Counted from the stretch's first letter, positions 36,201-46,293 are shown. The stretch is 64,000 nt of DNA from Hydrangea macrophylla (GCA_033977485.1 CM066993.1:68488864-68552863); one strand, 5' to 3'. Notes: generated by a model from the sequence alone, not told the origin. Made by a program: numbers and translations.

Positions 36201-38610
36201 CCCAGACACGCCCATAGACGTGTCCCCACGTGTCCATGGAGTGTCAGAAACGCAAACAGCACCCAAAATGGAGTGTCCATGCTTCATAGCTTTCATGTAG
36301 CTATCATGGAAATTTTAAAACCAAAGAAAAAGGGGAGAGAAGACTACAAGCTAATGATGATCCCATCAGCTCAAGATTTCTGGGCGAAATTCTTGGGTGG
36401 GTCCATGACTGACCTCCAGTTTTATTCACATCAAATGACTGCCCTTAAACTCAAAGCCCTGTTCAGTGTTCTCACACCAGAAAGTTCAAGATTATACCAT
36501 TGCACCAAGCAATTTTACAACAATTTTGCTAAAATGGAATGTGCATCTCCAATGACTAATTCATTCTGTATTTCATGTGCCATATGTCACAAGAAAAAAA
36601 ATGAGAATTCTAAAACCTAAATTATCAACTCTTTCAGCATTATGTGGTTCAATTTTTAGACAATCTGTCCTTTCTTTCTTTGAGTGTATAGTCAAGCATG
36701 GTCAGCTTCCACGACCAATCTAACATAGTTCGAACCCATAAAGGAAAGTTATATAGCAATTTGCAGTGGATTCACAATAAGTATAAGCATCATAGTTTAC
36801 AGAAACAAGTTGGAAGTGGAACGAAGAGAGATAATAATACGTCAAAGGGGGAAAAAAAAGGCGCCATACCACTTCCACTTTCTTCTTACAATCTTGCAAT
36901 GTGCAAAAGAATATGCTTCTCCACATTTGTAAGTGAAACTATATTAGTATTTTCTTCTAACCTTCAATTGCAAGATGTCTATTCTATCTTACCTAAGTGA
37001 TGTCAAAACAATCTGATTATTACTTGCACTCAGCCTCCTTAACATCCTAACCTTTCAATTGCAAAGTTCGATTATGCCAAACTAAGGCTCCGCTTGGTTT
37101 GTGGATTTAGAGAAGGAAAAGAAGAAGGAAAGTAAAATATTTCCTTAGGTATTTTCCTCCATGCTTAAATACTATCACAAAATTGAAAATTTCAAAATAA
37201 AACGTGAACTCGAGAAAAGAGGAAGAAATGGCTCACAAAGTTCAATTTTTTTAATATTCCTGCGCCCTATTTTTCACTTGCCTCCTATTTTCCGATTAAC
37301 CAAACAAAGAAAGCATTTTCCTCGCTCTTTACTTTTCTTTTTCTCCCACTAAATCCATGAACCAAGCATCGGAAGCAGAACGAAGAGAGACGCTAATATT
37401 TCAAAGGGAAAAAAGATGCCATACCCTCCTCTAAACTTCACTTCTTTCTTAGAGTCTTGCAATGTGCAAAAGAATATGCTTCTCCACAATTGTGAGTGAG
37501 ACTATATTAATATTTTACTAACTCGCAACTGCAAGTCTGCAAGATGTCTGTTCTATCATACCTAACTGATATCAAAACAATCTGATATTACTTGCACTCA
37601 GCCTCCTCAACATCCTAAGCTTTCAATTGTCAAGTTCCGATATGCCAACCTAAGGCTCTACTTGGTTTGTGGATTTAGACAAGGCGCGGAAAACTATTTT
37701 TCTAGCAGTTTTTGTAGTATTCTCTATAGAACTTAAATACTATCATAAAACTGAAATTTTCAAAATATAATGTGAACTCAAGAAAAGTGGTGGAAATAAC
37801 TCTCAAAGTTCATGTTCTTTTAATTTTCCTTCACCCTATTTTCGTTTACTTCCTATTTTTTACTTGTTTTCCGTATTACCGGAACAAAGAAAAGTGTTTT
37901 CCTCACTACTTAATATTCAATTTCTCCTACTAACCCATGAACCAAACAGAGCCTTAGGAAAACATGAGGCAAAACGCAAAGGAATAAACTGGGGAGACTC
38001 CCTTTTGGGACTCCCTTGGACTTAATTTGCCATTTATGGCAAGAAAAACAGTTTTCAATGCAAGACAGTTCCATTTGCATTGAAAACTGTTTTCCCTGCC
38101 ATAAATGGCAAATTAGGTCCACAGAGTCCCAAAAGGGAGTCGCCGTAGAACTTAAATAAAGGGATTCTTACACTCAAAGCATGAACCACCCAATCAACCC
38201 CAAATCCACACTAACAACCTAAGATATTGTTATTTGTTAAACTAGCAAGTAATTAACTATTAATGAGCATTAAGCCGAAAATAAATCAGATATCAGGAAA
38301 ACCCAATTATCGTAAATGTACCAAAATTGGGCAAAAGAAATTGAATTAGCCAAAAATAAAAAATAAAAAAATTTTACTCAAAACAAATCAAAATCATCAT
38401 TTCTATTCTCTCTCTACATGAACACAATCATTCATTGGATGAGAACAATACCAGACTATGACGTTCACCGGCTTGAAAGGAGAGCTTTTGCTGGTTCATG
38501 GTCTGCGTGTAGAGCTGAGACAACGAGTTCGCGGCGCTCGAAAACGTCGTGTACATCGTTCGATCGACCTCATCGAGACTCGTCGCCAGAGATTTTCTCT
38601 TCTTCCCCAT
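27277..38610 (-). CDS. Gene B: conserved plant protein of unknown biochemical function (3 exons, 211 aa)
   Basis: On the minus strand, exon 1 is 38610-38452, exon 2 is 28119-28039 and exon 3 is 27672-27277. All junctions are GT-AG and in phase 0. The product begins MGKKRKSLATSLDEVDRT, with a basic GKKRK cluster. It continues through SFQAGERHSL, then EKLYQWILRQQEGGSRVTTV (exon 2) and AELEYNGDEPSMSPR. It ends in a low-complexity Ser/Asn/His/Gln tail with FSNALSSPVRQSL and NDSSMDMHADNSDHESTY. The exon joins restore blocks I recognise from plant homologues, which are usually uncharacterised or called 'holocarboxylase synthetase'. No biotin-ligase domain is visible, so that label looks unsupported. 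The N-terminal half (helical, with DI.TYLQ.EL) could be a small protein-interaction module, and the GKKRK run suggests nuclear location; both are inference. Intron 1 is 10,332 bp and loaded with transposons. Intron 2 is 366 bp. Confidence 0.9.
28612..29091. mobile_element. hAT-type MITE, 480 bp, with C21 tract
   Basis: The ends are CAGGGGCGGACCCA and, complemented, CAGTGGCGGACCCAGGA. The perfect 8-bp duplication GTGACATG lies at 28604-28611 and 29092-29099. A run of 21 C lies at 29045-29065. It is located in the large intron of gene B. Confidence 0.92.
29100..29946. other. Intron sequence of gene B, nothing recognised
   Basis: AT-rich intronic DNA without identifiable repeats or open frames of interest. 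Confidence 0.5.
29947..30395 (+). mobile_element. hAT-type MITE of the TTCCGAA family, right end lost
   Basis: The left end CAGGGGTGTGTTTCGGCCGG matches the complemented right end of the complete copy at 32428-33007, and the two align over about 440 bp in opposite orientation. The interior is TTCCGAAAATTCC-type repetition, which creates open frames up to 132 codons (for example 29928-30326). These are not genes. The right terminus appears lost at the junction with the TRIM. Confidence 0.75.
30396..30933 (+). mobile_element. Miniature LTR element (TRIM/SMART-like), left LTR partial, split by a Stowaway
   Basis: The right terminal repeat (about 30858-30933) starts TGAAGCTTTTGATATAC, carries TTCTCTAACAGC and ends GGTGATTTAACA. 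The left copy is present from GGGCCCATTCTCTAACAGC on and ends GGTGATTTAACA at about 30448. Next to it is TGGAGCCTTG, a decayed primer-binding site of the TGGTATCAGAGCC type. Before the right repeat is GTGAGGTGT, a possible polypurine tract. A Stowaway at 30464 interrupts the interior. A second, minus-strand copy lies at 34904-35210. Confidence 0.6.
30464..30715. mobile_element. Stowaway (Tc1/mariner-type) MITE
   Basis: The terminal repeats CTCCCTCCGTCCC are perfect in inverted form, flanked by TA on both sides (30462-30463, 30716-30717). Length is 252 bp. Confidence 0.95.
31102..31809 (+). repeat. 5' LTR of the non-autonomous Copia-like element
   Basis: This is the direct repeat of 33937-34675. 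It has a G5 run where the 3' LTR has G28, plus scattered substitutions, so the insertion is not very recent. Confidence 0.92.
31812..31819 (+). promoter_or_regulatory. Primer-binding site
   Basis: TGGTATCA matches the start of the initiator-tRNA-Met complement (TGGTATCAGAGC) used by plant Copia elements. The match fades after eight bases. Confidence 0.75.
32428..33007 (-). mobile_element. Complete hAT-type MITE of the TTCCGAA family, 580 bp
   Basis: The ends are TAGGGGTGTCATTTGGAACG and, complemented, TAGGGGTGTGTTTCGGCCGG. The perfect 8-bp duplication GTTTGTGT lies at 32420-32427 and 33008-33015. The interior is dominated by TTCCGAAAATATTCCGAA-like repetition. The 202-codon minus open frame 32436-33044 is the by-product of this. 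It is nested inside the Copia-like element. Confidence 0.93.
33937..34675 (+). repeat. 3' LTR of the non-autonomous Copia-like element
   Basis: It aligns along its whole length with the 5' LTR. The extra length is mostly the G28 run at 34368-34395. Confidence 0.92.
34904..35210 (-). mobile_element. Miniature LTR element (TRIM/SMART-like), both terminal repeats present
   Basis: Read on the minus strand, terminal direct repeats of about 70 bp start TGAAGCTT, carry AACAACTTAAGCTT and end GTGACTTAA (about 35210-35145 and 34970-34904). After the first comes TGATATTAGAGCC, a primer-binding site close to TGGTATCAGAGCC, followed by GGGTTCAAAT. Before the second comes GTGAGGAAGGGTGT, a polypurine tract. 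There is no coding capacity and no clear target duplication. Confidence 0.65.
35333..36289. mobile_element. hAT-type element with GACACG repeats and simple-repeat cargo, 957 bp
   Basis: The ends are CTATGTAGCGCGGATACGG and, complemented, CTATGAAGCATGGACACTCC. The perfect 8-bp duplication CTTTCATG lies at 35325-35332 and 36290-36297. Both subterminal regions repeat GACACG/CGTGTC. The middle (35740-36010) has an A-rich tract, (CAG)n, (GAA)n and a short non-repetitive stretch with a CAAGGTGCGAG junction resembling an exon-intron border. It may be captured leader sequence of a host gene. The low-complexity open frames here are not genes. Confidence 0.88.
36808..37957. repeat. Tandem duplication of about 0.56 kb, including a MITE
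   Basis: 36808-37362 and 37363-37957 are direct copies. Each starts with GGAAG.GGAACGAAGAGAGA-like text, shares CTTGCAATGTGCAAAAGAAT and CTTGCACTCAGCCTCCT, and ends with a MITE. The duplication must postdate the MITE insertion. Confidence 0.85.
37650..37957. mobile_element. MITE with CTAAGGCTC ends (second copy of the duplication)
   Basis: CTAAGGCTCTACTTGGTTTG at the left and, complemented, CTAAGGCTCTGTTTGGTTCA at the right. The first copy, at about 37082-37366, has a decayed right end. It is Tourist-like by terminal sequence. Confidence 0.7.
37996..38141. repeat. Near-perfect 146-nt hairpin in the gene B intron
   Basis: The arms 37996-38062 and 38076-38141 are inverted copies with about five differences and a 13-nt loop. 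Long perfect stretches are TAATTTGCCATTTATGGCA and AACAGTTTTCAATGCA. It lies about 0.3 kb inside the first intron, so it would be part of the primary transcript. It could be a foldback MITE or a small-RNA precursor. Confidence 0.85.
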
Positions 38611-38613
38611 CTA

Positions 38614-38618
<5 letters not shown>

Positions 38619-38661
<43 letters not shown>
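38619..38661. repeat. (CT)n microsatellite in the gene B leader
   Basis: About 21 CT units (GA on the transcribed strand) lie just upstream of the gene B start codon. They are followed by AAACCCTA (38665-38672), a telo-box in the minus-strand sense TAGGGTTT, common in plant leaders. Confidence 0.9.
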
Positions 38662-38663
<2 letters not shown>

Positions 38664-38803
38664 AAACCCTAGAATTCGAATTCGAACTTTTTCCGGCGAT
38701 CGATGGTTCAGATTTTGCTCGCCGGTACGAATCGAAGGGGGCCGTAAAAGATCATTTTTTTTTTTTTACAGAAGAAAGTTTCAGAGGAAGCAATGTGGGT
38801 GGG

Positions 38804-38815
38804 TTTTATATATAG
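38804..38815 (-). promoter_or_regulatory. TATA box of gene B
   Basis: The minus strand reads CTATATATAAAACCC about 195 bp upstream of the start codon. This places the transcription start near 38775 and gives a leader of about 165 nt. Confidence 0.6.
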
Positions 38816-38892
38816 TTTCGTAAACCATAGCTTTGAGAGAGAAGAGAACAATAGAAATTGTAGAACATGGTTTTGTATCGTAGGCGTGGCTA

Positions 38893-38943
38893 CACGTGGT
38901 AATTCCTCGAAATGTGAGTTGGCTTGAAACCGACACGTCACGT
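38893..38943. promoter_or_regulatory. ACGT-core elements upstream of gene B
   Basis: A G-box CACGTG at 38893-38898 and a doubled core ACGTCACGT at 38935-38943 lie 80-130 bp upstream of the TATA box. Such pairs are typical bZIP/bHLH binding sites in plants. Actual regulation is inference. Confidence 0.45.
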
Positions 38944-38986
38944 AAGGTTGCAAGGTCCTCCGAATAAAATACGAGTAAAAAAAATA

Positions 38987-39223
38987 CTGCTCTATCCCTT
39001 TTTTATGAGTCCATATTTGAAAACTTAATTATTTAAGGGAATAAAAAAAATTTACACTTAATTTTTACAATACTTCTAATCATTATAATAAATTTTTTAG
39101 CTTTGTCTAAGTGTAGATTTCAAGAAATGGTAGTTTTGAAAAATAAGTAAAAATTATATACTAATTTAGGAAAGTGGACACTAATTTTGGGAATATAGGA
39201 CTCAAAAAAAGGAACGAATGGAG
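38987..39223. mobile_element. Decayed Stowaway MITE
   Basis: The interior (GAGTCCA.ATTTGAAAACTTAA, GTGTAGATTTCAAG, ACTAATTTAGGAAAGTGGAC) matches the Stowaway at 30464-30715. The ends CTCTATCCC and GGAACGAATGGAG are decayed forms of the usual repeats, with TA at both sides. Confidence 0.7.
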
Positions 39224-40341
39224 TAAAAAATTACTAGATAGATAAAACTTCACATACAATTTCACATAATTTTTTTTGTTCACAACCCACAAAACTGTGT
39301 CTTTTCTCTTCTGTGTCACTGTAGAATTTACTGACATCATAGAATGACACATGAGAGAGAGAGACACAGTTTTGTGAGTTATGAACAAAAAGTTGTGTGT
39401 AAATTGTGTGTGAATTATTACTCTAAAAAAAAAAAAGGAATAGTTGGTCATAGGTCTCTTAAAATTAAGTGTTATAATAAAAAACCCACAGGATTTTGTC
39501 CATTTTTTATAAAGCCCATTGCTATTTTTTCAATTTGGTAAAAAGCCACCCTTGGAACAGAAAAATATCTAAGGCAATATTGTCTATCTTTAAATCCCCA
39601 ACTCACTCATTTTTTTGCCTTTTTGAGTATTTTTTTTAAGAAAAATTAAATAGCAGTCCCTAGAATTGACTATTTATGGTGATTAGCCCAACCCAGCCCT
39701 TTTTTTTTAAGGAGATAAGGACAATCATTTTTTTAATTTTATGACCTTATGCCCATTTTTAAACTGAAAATACGGTTATTGAAAAATTTTCTCCCGTCAC
39801 ACATATAGAACATTGTTGTTTCTAGTTTGCCATTTCAGCACGTTCTTTAATGAAGTATTTTTTTTTTCAAAATTTAAAATGCTATAACTTTCAAACCACA
39901 ATTTCGTTTTGAATAAAATTTATATATTTGTAATCCAGTAGGGAAGATCTATCAAACAAGATCTATAGGGACTATGAAAAAATGAAGAAAAAGTTAATGT
40001 CAGACCATTATAAAGTAATGTCACTGTCTCTCTTTACGATAGTGACAAGAGTAACCTTTGAATTTTTATTAATTTATTAATTTTTATTTTTTTGCATTTA
40101 ATGATATGTTTCTGTCTTTAACTGAACAATAATATCTTAAAATTGGTCATAATTTTGCGATTATTAAGTCAATTTGAAGAAATGTTATTTTTGACGGCAT
40201 GTTACTGTTTCTTTATATATTCAATACCATGTTACTAATCTTTAATGGTATGTTATTGTTTTTTGCATGGAGATTGTTTTTAAAAACCAGTAACATCTAC
40301 TAAATGGCCCTAATTTTGCAACTTTTTTTGTAACAATGATG
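39224..40341. other. AT-rich repeat-like region upstream of gene B
   Basis: No gene. Blocks such as AACTCACTCATTTTT...CTTTTTGAGT and TGGTCATAATTTTGCGATTA recur at 51.4-53.1 kb, suggesting that both belong to one repeat region now split by the insertion at 40846-51425. Confidence 0.5.
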
Positions 40342-40760
40342 CAGGGCCGGCCTTGACAAATTGGGGGCCTTAGGCGAACATTAAGACGGGACCTTTTGAA
40401 TAATAGGGGTTCGGGGGCAGAGCCCCCAAAGTTAGAATTTTTTGGTCTATTTATATATGTTTGTGAGTATAATTAAATATATTATAGTGTTAATTTGCGA
40501 GTTTTCTTCCATCATTTTTGAAATTTTAGAGGTTTTGTAATTTTTAAGGTGGGCCGGATTACAATAGGGCACATACATTTATTTATTTTTTTCCATATTT
40601 GCTTGAACTCCATTACAATTTGTTCAACATATTATAAATAAAAAATTTTATTTTGGACCCTACTCAGTATTTTTTGAGCCCCTATTGAAGAGCAAAAAAT
40701 GAACAAGATTTGCGGGCCTTAGGCAACCGCCTACCCCACCTATAGGCTGGGTCGGCCCTG
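40342..40760. mobile_element. hAT-type MITE with CAGGGCCGGCC ends
   Basis: CAGGGCCGGCCTTGAC at the left and, complemented, CAGGGCCGACCCAGCC at the right. AACAATG occurs just outside both ends but not in register, so the duplication is imperfect. A GGGGGCAGAGCCCCC palindrome lies near the left end. It is related to the element at 62762. Confidence 0.75.
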
Positions 40761-42205
40761 CAACAATGTTACTATCTTTGTAAAAATATCTAATTTTTGA
40801 TAATATGCTATAATGTTACTGTATTTACTTGAAAATTATTATACAATAGCATGTAACCCGCGCCATGCGCGGGTACCACCTTTTCCATCATGTTCTTTGT
40901 AAGCTATGCAAAACAGATACTTCAACATAATCTATCACAAAACGATAAATTTGCCAAAAATATTTTCTCATATAATCAGTTGAAGATAAACCTATCAGCA
41001 CCAAACGAATAAGAACTTAAATTGCCCGAGCCTGTGGCATAACCCAAAAATAAAAGGGCTGGACTGCAAGGGTTGCAATCCGACAGCTTGTTGGTTTGGT
41101 GGTGGGCAGTACAAATAAACTAAAATCACAAACATAGAACAAAATTGTTCATTGATTTCCAAGCATTCCAATAGGCCCCTTACTCCAACACTTGCATGAT
41201 GTACTAACTTGGTTCTTGGACCAGTAAATTTTTCACAACTACGGAATAACTAATGAATTTTCACAAAATATCGAAAAATAAATAAATTTCAAACCTGCTA
41301 TATATCATATTCTCCAAAATCTTATTCTTGAAAACCCAAAGCCAATTTGTGAGTGCATGAACAGTAAGATTGAAGCTTGTTTTCTTGAGATCTTTATGAG
41401 ACCATTGAAGCCCGTGTTCTTGACCTTTATGTTTCCTGAACAGAGCTGAAATCCCACAATCAATCACAAAACCTTCATCCAATTCCAAAAAACACAACAA
41501 AATATAACCCACAAGAAACCTTTTAGATATAAAAGTTTTAAAAATAAATAAACATAAATCAATTTGATACTTATTGCATGTTTGTACTTTCAATTCTTAC
41601 ACTTTTCTTCGTTCCTCTGGAAACAATGCTCTTGTGAATAATTGAACAATGAACACTACTCCCAAAAAAAGATTTTTCCTAAACCTCACAGTCTAAACGT
41701 ATCTACATAAATTTATTGAATCACATTGGTAAAACATAGTTAAAACTCTCTAAGCACCAAAAGAGAGAATAAACATCAATTATGACAAATTCATAGAAGT
41801 CTGTTCTAATTCCAATGTCAACAGTTGATACATTTTGCAATTTTTTTTTAACAAATTTCACATTGTGTATCCAAAACTGTTAATAATAGTAAATAACAAC
41901 ATGTGATGATTTTCCCAAACTTAAATGCTGAAGACGGTGAAGTTCATTAACATTAAGGTGTTAAAACATTTTCTTTTAGCAAAGGGATTCCCACATGCCC
42001 CCAACTATATGGAGTCAAACAAATATTATAGCACAAAACTTAAAGATATTTTGCCTTCAACAGAATCCAAGAATAGAGCCAAGCTAGAATGAGTATCCAT
42101 AAACAACTAATATAACACCTCATACGTTTTAAGTTCGCAATGGGAAAGAAAATTGTAAGAACAAATAACACCTGAGCTTGGCTGCTCTTAACTAAGATTA
42201 CATTT

Positions 42206-42484
42206 AGGGTAAAAATGCATTTTGCACCCTCAAACTATATCATATTTGGCACTTTGGTCCCTAAATAAATGTTTTTCGCATTTTGGTCCCTCAACTAATA
42301 TTTTGTGGCAATTTGCCCCTCCAAAAAAGTCACTTTTAGTGATGCCAAAAGTGACGCTAAAAGTGATGGAGGGGGCAAATTGCCACAAAATATTAGTTGA
42401 GGTACCAAAATGGGAAAAAAATTTGTTTAGGGACCAAAGTGCCAAACATGATATAGTTTGAGGGTGCACAATGCATTTAACCCT
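42206..42484. mobile_element. Foldback MITE, 279 bp, near-complete hairpin
   Basis: The whole element is an inverted repeat: AGGGTAAAAATGCATTTTGC at the left pairs with the right end, and pairing continues almost to the middle. The 7-bp duplication TACATTT flanks it (42199-42205, 42485-42491). Because it is palindromic, both strands show nearly the same open frame. A second copy is at 52504. Confidence 0.88.
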
Positions 42485-42693
42485 TACATTTAGGTATTCT
42501 GACATGAAAACCAATAGCCTTAAATAATATTTCTAATCGCCAAAGATACATTAAAAATTTCAGATCCATAACGATTACCTTTTGATAGAATCTCTAGTAC
42601 CTTTTGCGTTGATGAGTAAAAGGCTTTTTCAACTTTCTTTTCTTAGTCAAGAAGATGTTCCTCGTAAACATCACTAAAATGACACTATGTTTA

Positions 42694-44977
42694 TGTCACA
42701 CCCCAACTCGTCCCAGACGGATTAGGACACGTGTAACAAAGCCCACACACCAAACCATACACTAATCATGAAGAAAAACATGTTTTAGACTCCATAAAAG
42801 AGCTTTATTGGCACAAATCAAACCCAAGGGAAAAATGGTCATTAATAAGGTATAGCAAATTTTATACCAAAAGATAGATCTTTGAGTTCCGGTTCCAACA
42901 CAAAAAACGATGCGCAAATCCGATCTTTCTAGAAAGAGTTATGCTTGTTTCCGTAAAAGTGGACAAAAGGCAGATCGATCCATTTTATTGATTTTGAGGC
43001 AGAATGTCCCCGAGAAGGGGTGGATCGATCCGCGGGAAGGCTGGATCGATCCGCTGCAGAACAGCACCCTACTGCGAAAAAACATCATTTTTCAAGTACA
43101 AACTTGTTCCAAACTTCCAAAAACTTTGTGGGAGCATCTAAAATCATTCTCAAAGCATTTCCAAATGTTCCTAACCATTGACACAACATCCCCAAGCATA
43201 CATAGACAATCAAACACACAAATTCTTCTCATGAATCATAATTCTACATCAAAATCCACATTTTAACCCAATACTTGCATAATTTCTCAACCAAAGAAAA
43301 CTAAGCTCAATTTACAACCAAAGTTACTTACTACTCCAAGTTTCCTTTCCAATATACATAATTTGTGACTTGCAAGTGCAATTTATACCAAAAGACCCTT
43401 ACTACCCAACTTGAATTAACATATTACAAGAACTTTCAAAACACAAGTTGTTTACAACACTTGAAGTGTAAGGATTACAACCAAACCAAAACATCTATAC
43501 ATATGAAATTGAAACACATCTCACAACCCCACGCCCAACCCGCCGTGCAGATCATTTCCTCTCCTCTTCCCGTGCCGTACCTGCGATGGTTATTCAATAA
43601 CCACAACAGAAAATATATTTTCGTTTAAGCTTTCGCTTAGTGAGGGGAATAATCATACTATTGGAATGTTTAATATGCAAATGCCACGCTCATTATAAAC
43701 AGCAACAAATTGATCTCCGGAAAGTCAAGTAACTCAAGCCACCACCCCCGGATCCTTCTCACCCCAGAATTTCTCACTCTTTTGGCGCATATAGCACACC
43801 ACACACTCTCTTGTGACCCCGAAGGCGTCACCGACATTTCATTGTGGTCGTCACCACGACCTACTCATTGAGGACTTCCTATCCCTTACATATGGGACCT
43901 ATAAATGGCGCTCACTACTTAACTTCCCTTTGATCCACATAAGCATTTAAGCAACTTAGCATATAAGCATACAAGCATAGCAATTTCATAACTTTGACAT
44001 GCTTTTTACCCAATTTCAACAACACATATAAACATAAACATGGATTAAGCATTCTAAGCCAATAATTATCACACCAACATATCTAAACACCCAATTTTTG
44101 GATTAGAGCACTCACCTCTTCGAATTATACGCAATTAAGCCTAGAATTCCCCCAATCTCTTGCTAATTTCACCTCAAATCCTAATCGGTGAAAATTCTAC
44201 ATAAGTTTGATACATCAAGCATCGTCTATCAAGAACGGTTGTCGGAAAAATGTTATCGAAACTGAAAATAAAAGACGTGCATGTGATCCTCTTACCTCCA
44301 CATGTCCAAAAATGGTCTAGGTTCGTGAATCCGACGTCGGACGGCGAAGAAATGACAAGAAACGTCGCGTGAATTTTCGTCGCCGACTCGAGAGCTCTTC
44401 GTTCTCTCCAATTCTGTGAATTCCCAGCTTATTGACACTTGTGAGACACATATGCAAGATATGCATATGTGTTGTCACATTTTCTCCTTATTTCTACTTA
44501 CCTCCCCCAATTTTCTTTGAGCTTTATTATGAAACCACCATGTTAATTACATTAACTACTCACCTTTTCTAAATGGATTTAATCTAAGTCCCGCGTGGGT
44601 CCCAACGTGGTCCCACATAATTTATGAGGTTACTATTAATCCTACCATTTATCAATTGTATTCAAATACGCTCTCACATGGGTACCCAAATTGGTCCCCT
44701 TTCCTATCATAAGATATAATAATATCTTTAAACTTTTAAACAAGTAATCATATAAATATATAATGACGTAAAAATATAAATTATTTAATTAGACCCTCAT
44801 TGGGCCCCACTTCTATACCAGCCCCGCCTTTCACAGGACTTTCATCTATGCCCGCATTTGAGCACCTTTTCACATGTGAGTTCATAACCTCACCTTAAAT
44901 CATCTCATGCATTAATTATCTTTAATTAACACATATTAATACCAAATTAATCTTCTCGTCCGGGTACGGGTGTTACA
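42694..44977. mobile_element. Solo LTR, 2284 bp
   Basis: It starts TGTCACACCCCAACTCG and ends GGGTACGGGTGTTACA, with the perfect 5-bp duplication GTTTA on both sides (42689-42693, 44978-44982). There is no internal region, primer-binding site or coding frame. Relatives lie at 12340 (same orientation, partial) and 15470-17440 (reverse). Three GGATCGATCC-type palindromes lie at 42977-43065. Length and ends suggest a Ty3/Gypsy chromovirus of Tekay/Del type; that is inference. Confidence 0.93.
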
Positions 44978-45655
44978 GTTTATTTCACTAAACATATGAC
45001 CATCGTTAGAAAAAGATCACCAACTCCTCTGTGTCTATTTCACTTTTAGCACTAAACAATTATCTTGTGTATTGTTTCCACTTATCAATTTCTTTTTCAA
45101 TTTGTATAAAATAGAAGAAAAATTTAGTGTTAAAAAGGGAAAGATAATATTCTTACTCCGAAAGTTGACTTCAATAGAGTTATTGCTGTAACAAAAGCTA
45201 ATAAAGAGCCAGTTGTTGACAATCTTTAATCCACCAAAGCAAAGCAGCCCCTCCTCATCCTCTTCCTCTGCCAAGTTCTAGTCTTTTCAAAAAAAGCAAA
45301 ATCACTCATTTATTAATTAACATCAAATTACTAAAACCTACCAAAAATGTTGCCTAAGACCAAGTCTTTAAGGACAACTTAACATCAAACTACTTAAAAC
45401 CTGAATTAAAATAGCTCAAGAACTAACTAAAAATGAACTGACAAATACAAAAGCCATGAAACGAATTCCACCAAATAGCCACACATATATATATGACAAA
45501 GATTTTAATTTCACTAAATGAGAAAAAATGAAATGCAGTTTCAGAAAATAAATTTTCTTTTTTAATTCTATGGTTCCCAAATGCTTTGATAGGCATCACC
45601 TAGAACAACCTCCAATGAAAATTCAATGTTCCCTACTATAATTGAAGTGTGATAA

Positions 45656-46116
45656 GAGCATCCACAATGGTGTAGTGAAATTTAGGTTGATGAGTTGTGG
45701 TATGGGTTTTAGGTTGCTCACAGTAGTGCAGTGGGACAACAGGTTGAAGACGAAACAACAAAGTGGTGGTCGTTTGGGACGAAATGACTGATATTAAGTC
45801 AATTGTGAACCAAAGTTATGAGAAGTTATATATCGGTGGGAAAGAAGTTATCTCAAATGGCTAACACTATGCCGTTTGCACACCAACATGCTGAGTGTTA
45901 GTCGTTGGATTCCAAACATCTTTCTTTTGGCCGTTCGGTCTTAGAATGGATTTCTATCCGTCATTTTATTGTACAATAGTCTAACTTCAATGTACGACAA
46001 AGTTAAATTTCCTTATCCTAAGTTCTCATAAGTTCGTGTATGGCCAACACCACTCTGGCCCCCCAAAACTAAGTTATCCTCAATTGTGGTATGCAAGAAG
46101 ACCATTGTGGATGCTC
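45656..46116. mobile_element. PIF/Harbinger-type MITE, 461 bp
   Basis: The ends are GAGCATCCACAATGGTGT and, complemented, GAGCATCCACAATGGTCT. A TAA duplication lies on both sides (45653-45655, 46117-46119). The class is the same as the element at 24852. Confidence 0.93.
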
Positions 46117-46293
46117 TAACACACTCCTTGTTTCAATAAAGTAAATGCTGAATTAATGGTGATAAAAATGTCAAAACAATCTAATTCCTTTCTTGGCAGT
46201 TGTGTGTCCATGAAAATTAAAAAATAAAAAATAAAAAATTTCAAATAACATATTCACGCAATTTTTAGTATCACAAAACATATATATACTTAC

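Noticed and set aside
38664..38672. Telomere-type TAGGGTTT
   Set aside because: A single telo-box in a gene leader, not a telomeric array.
42222..42514. Open frames on both strands (79 and 94 codons) with nearly the same peptide
   Set aside because: An artefact of the full-length inverted repeat of the foldback MITE.
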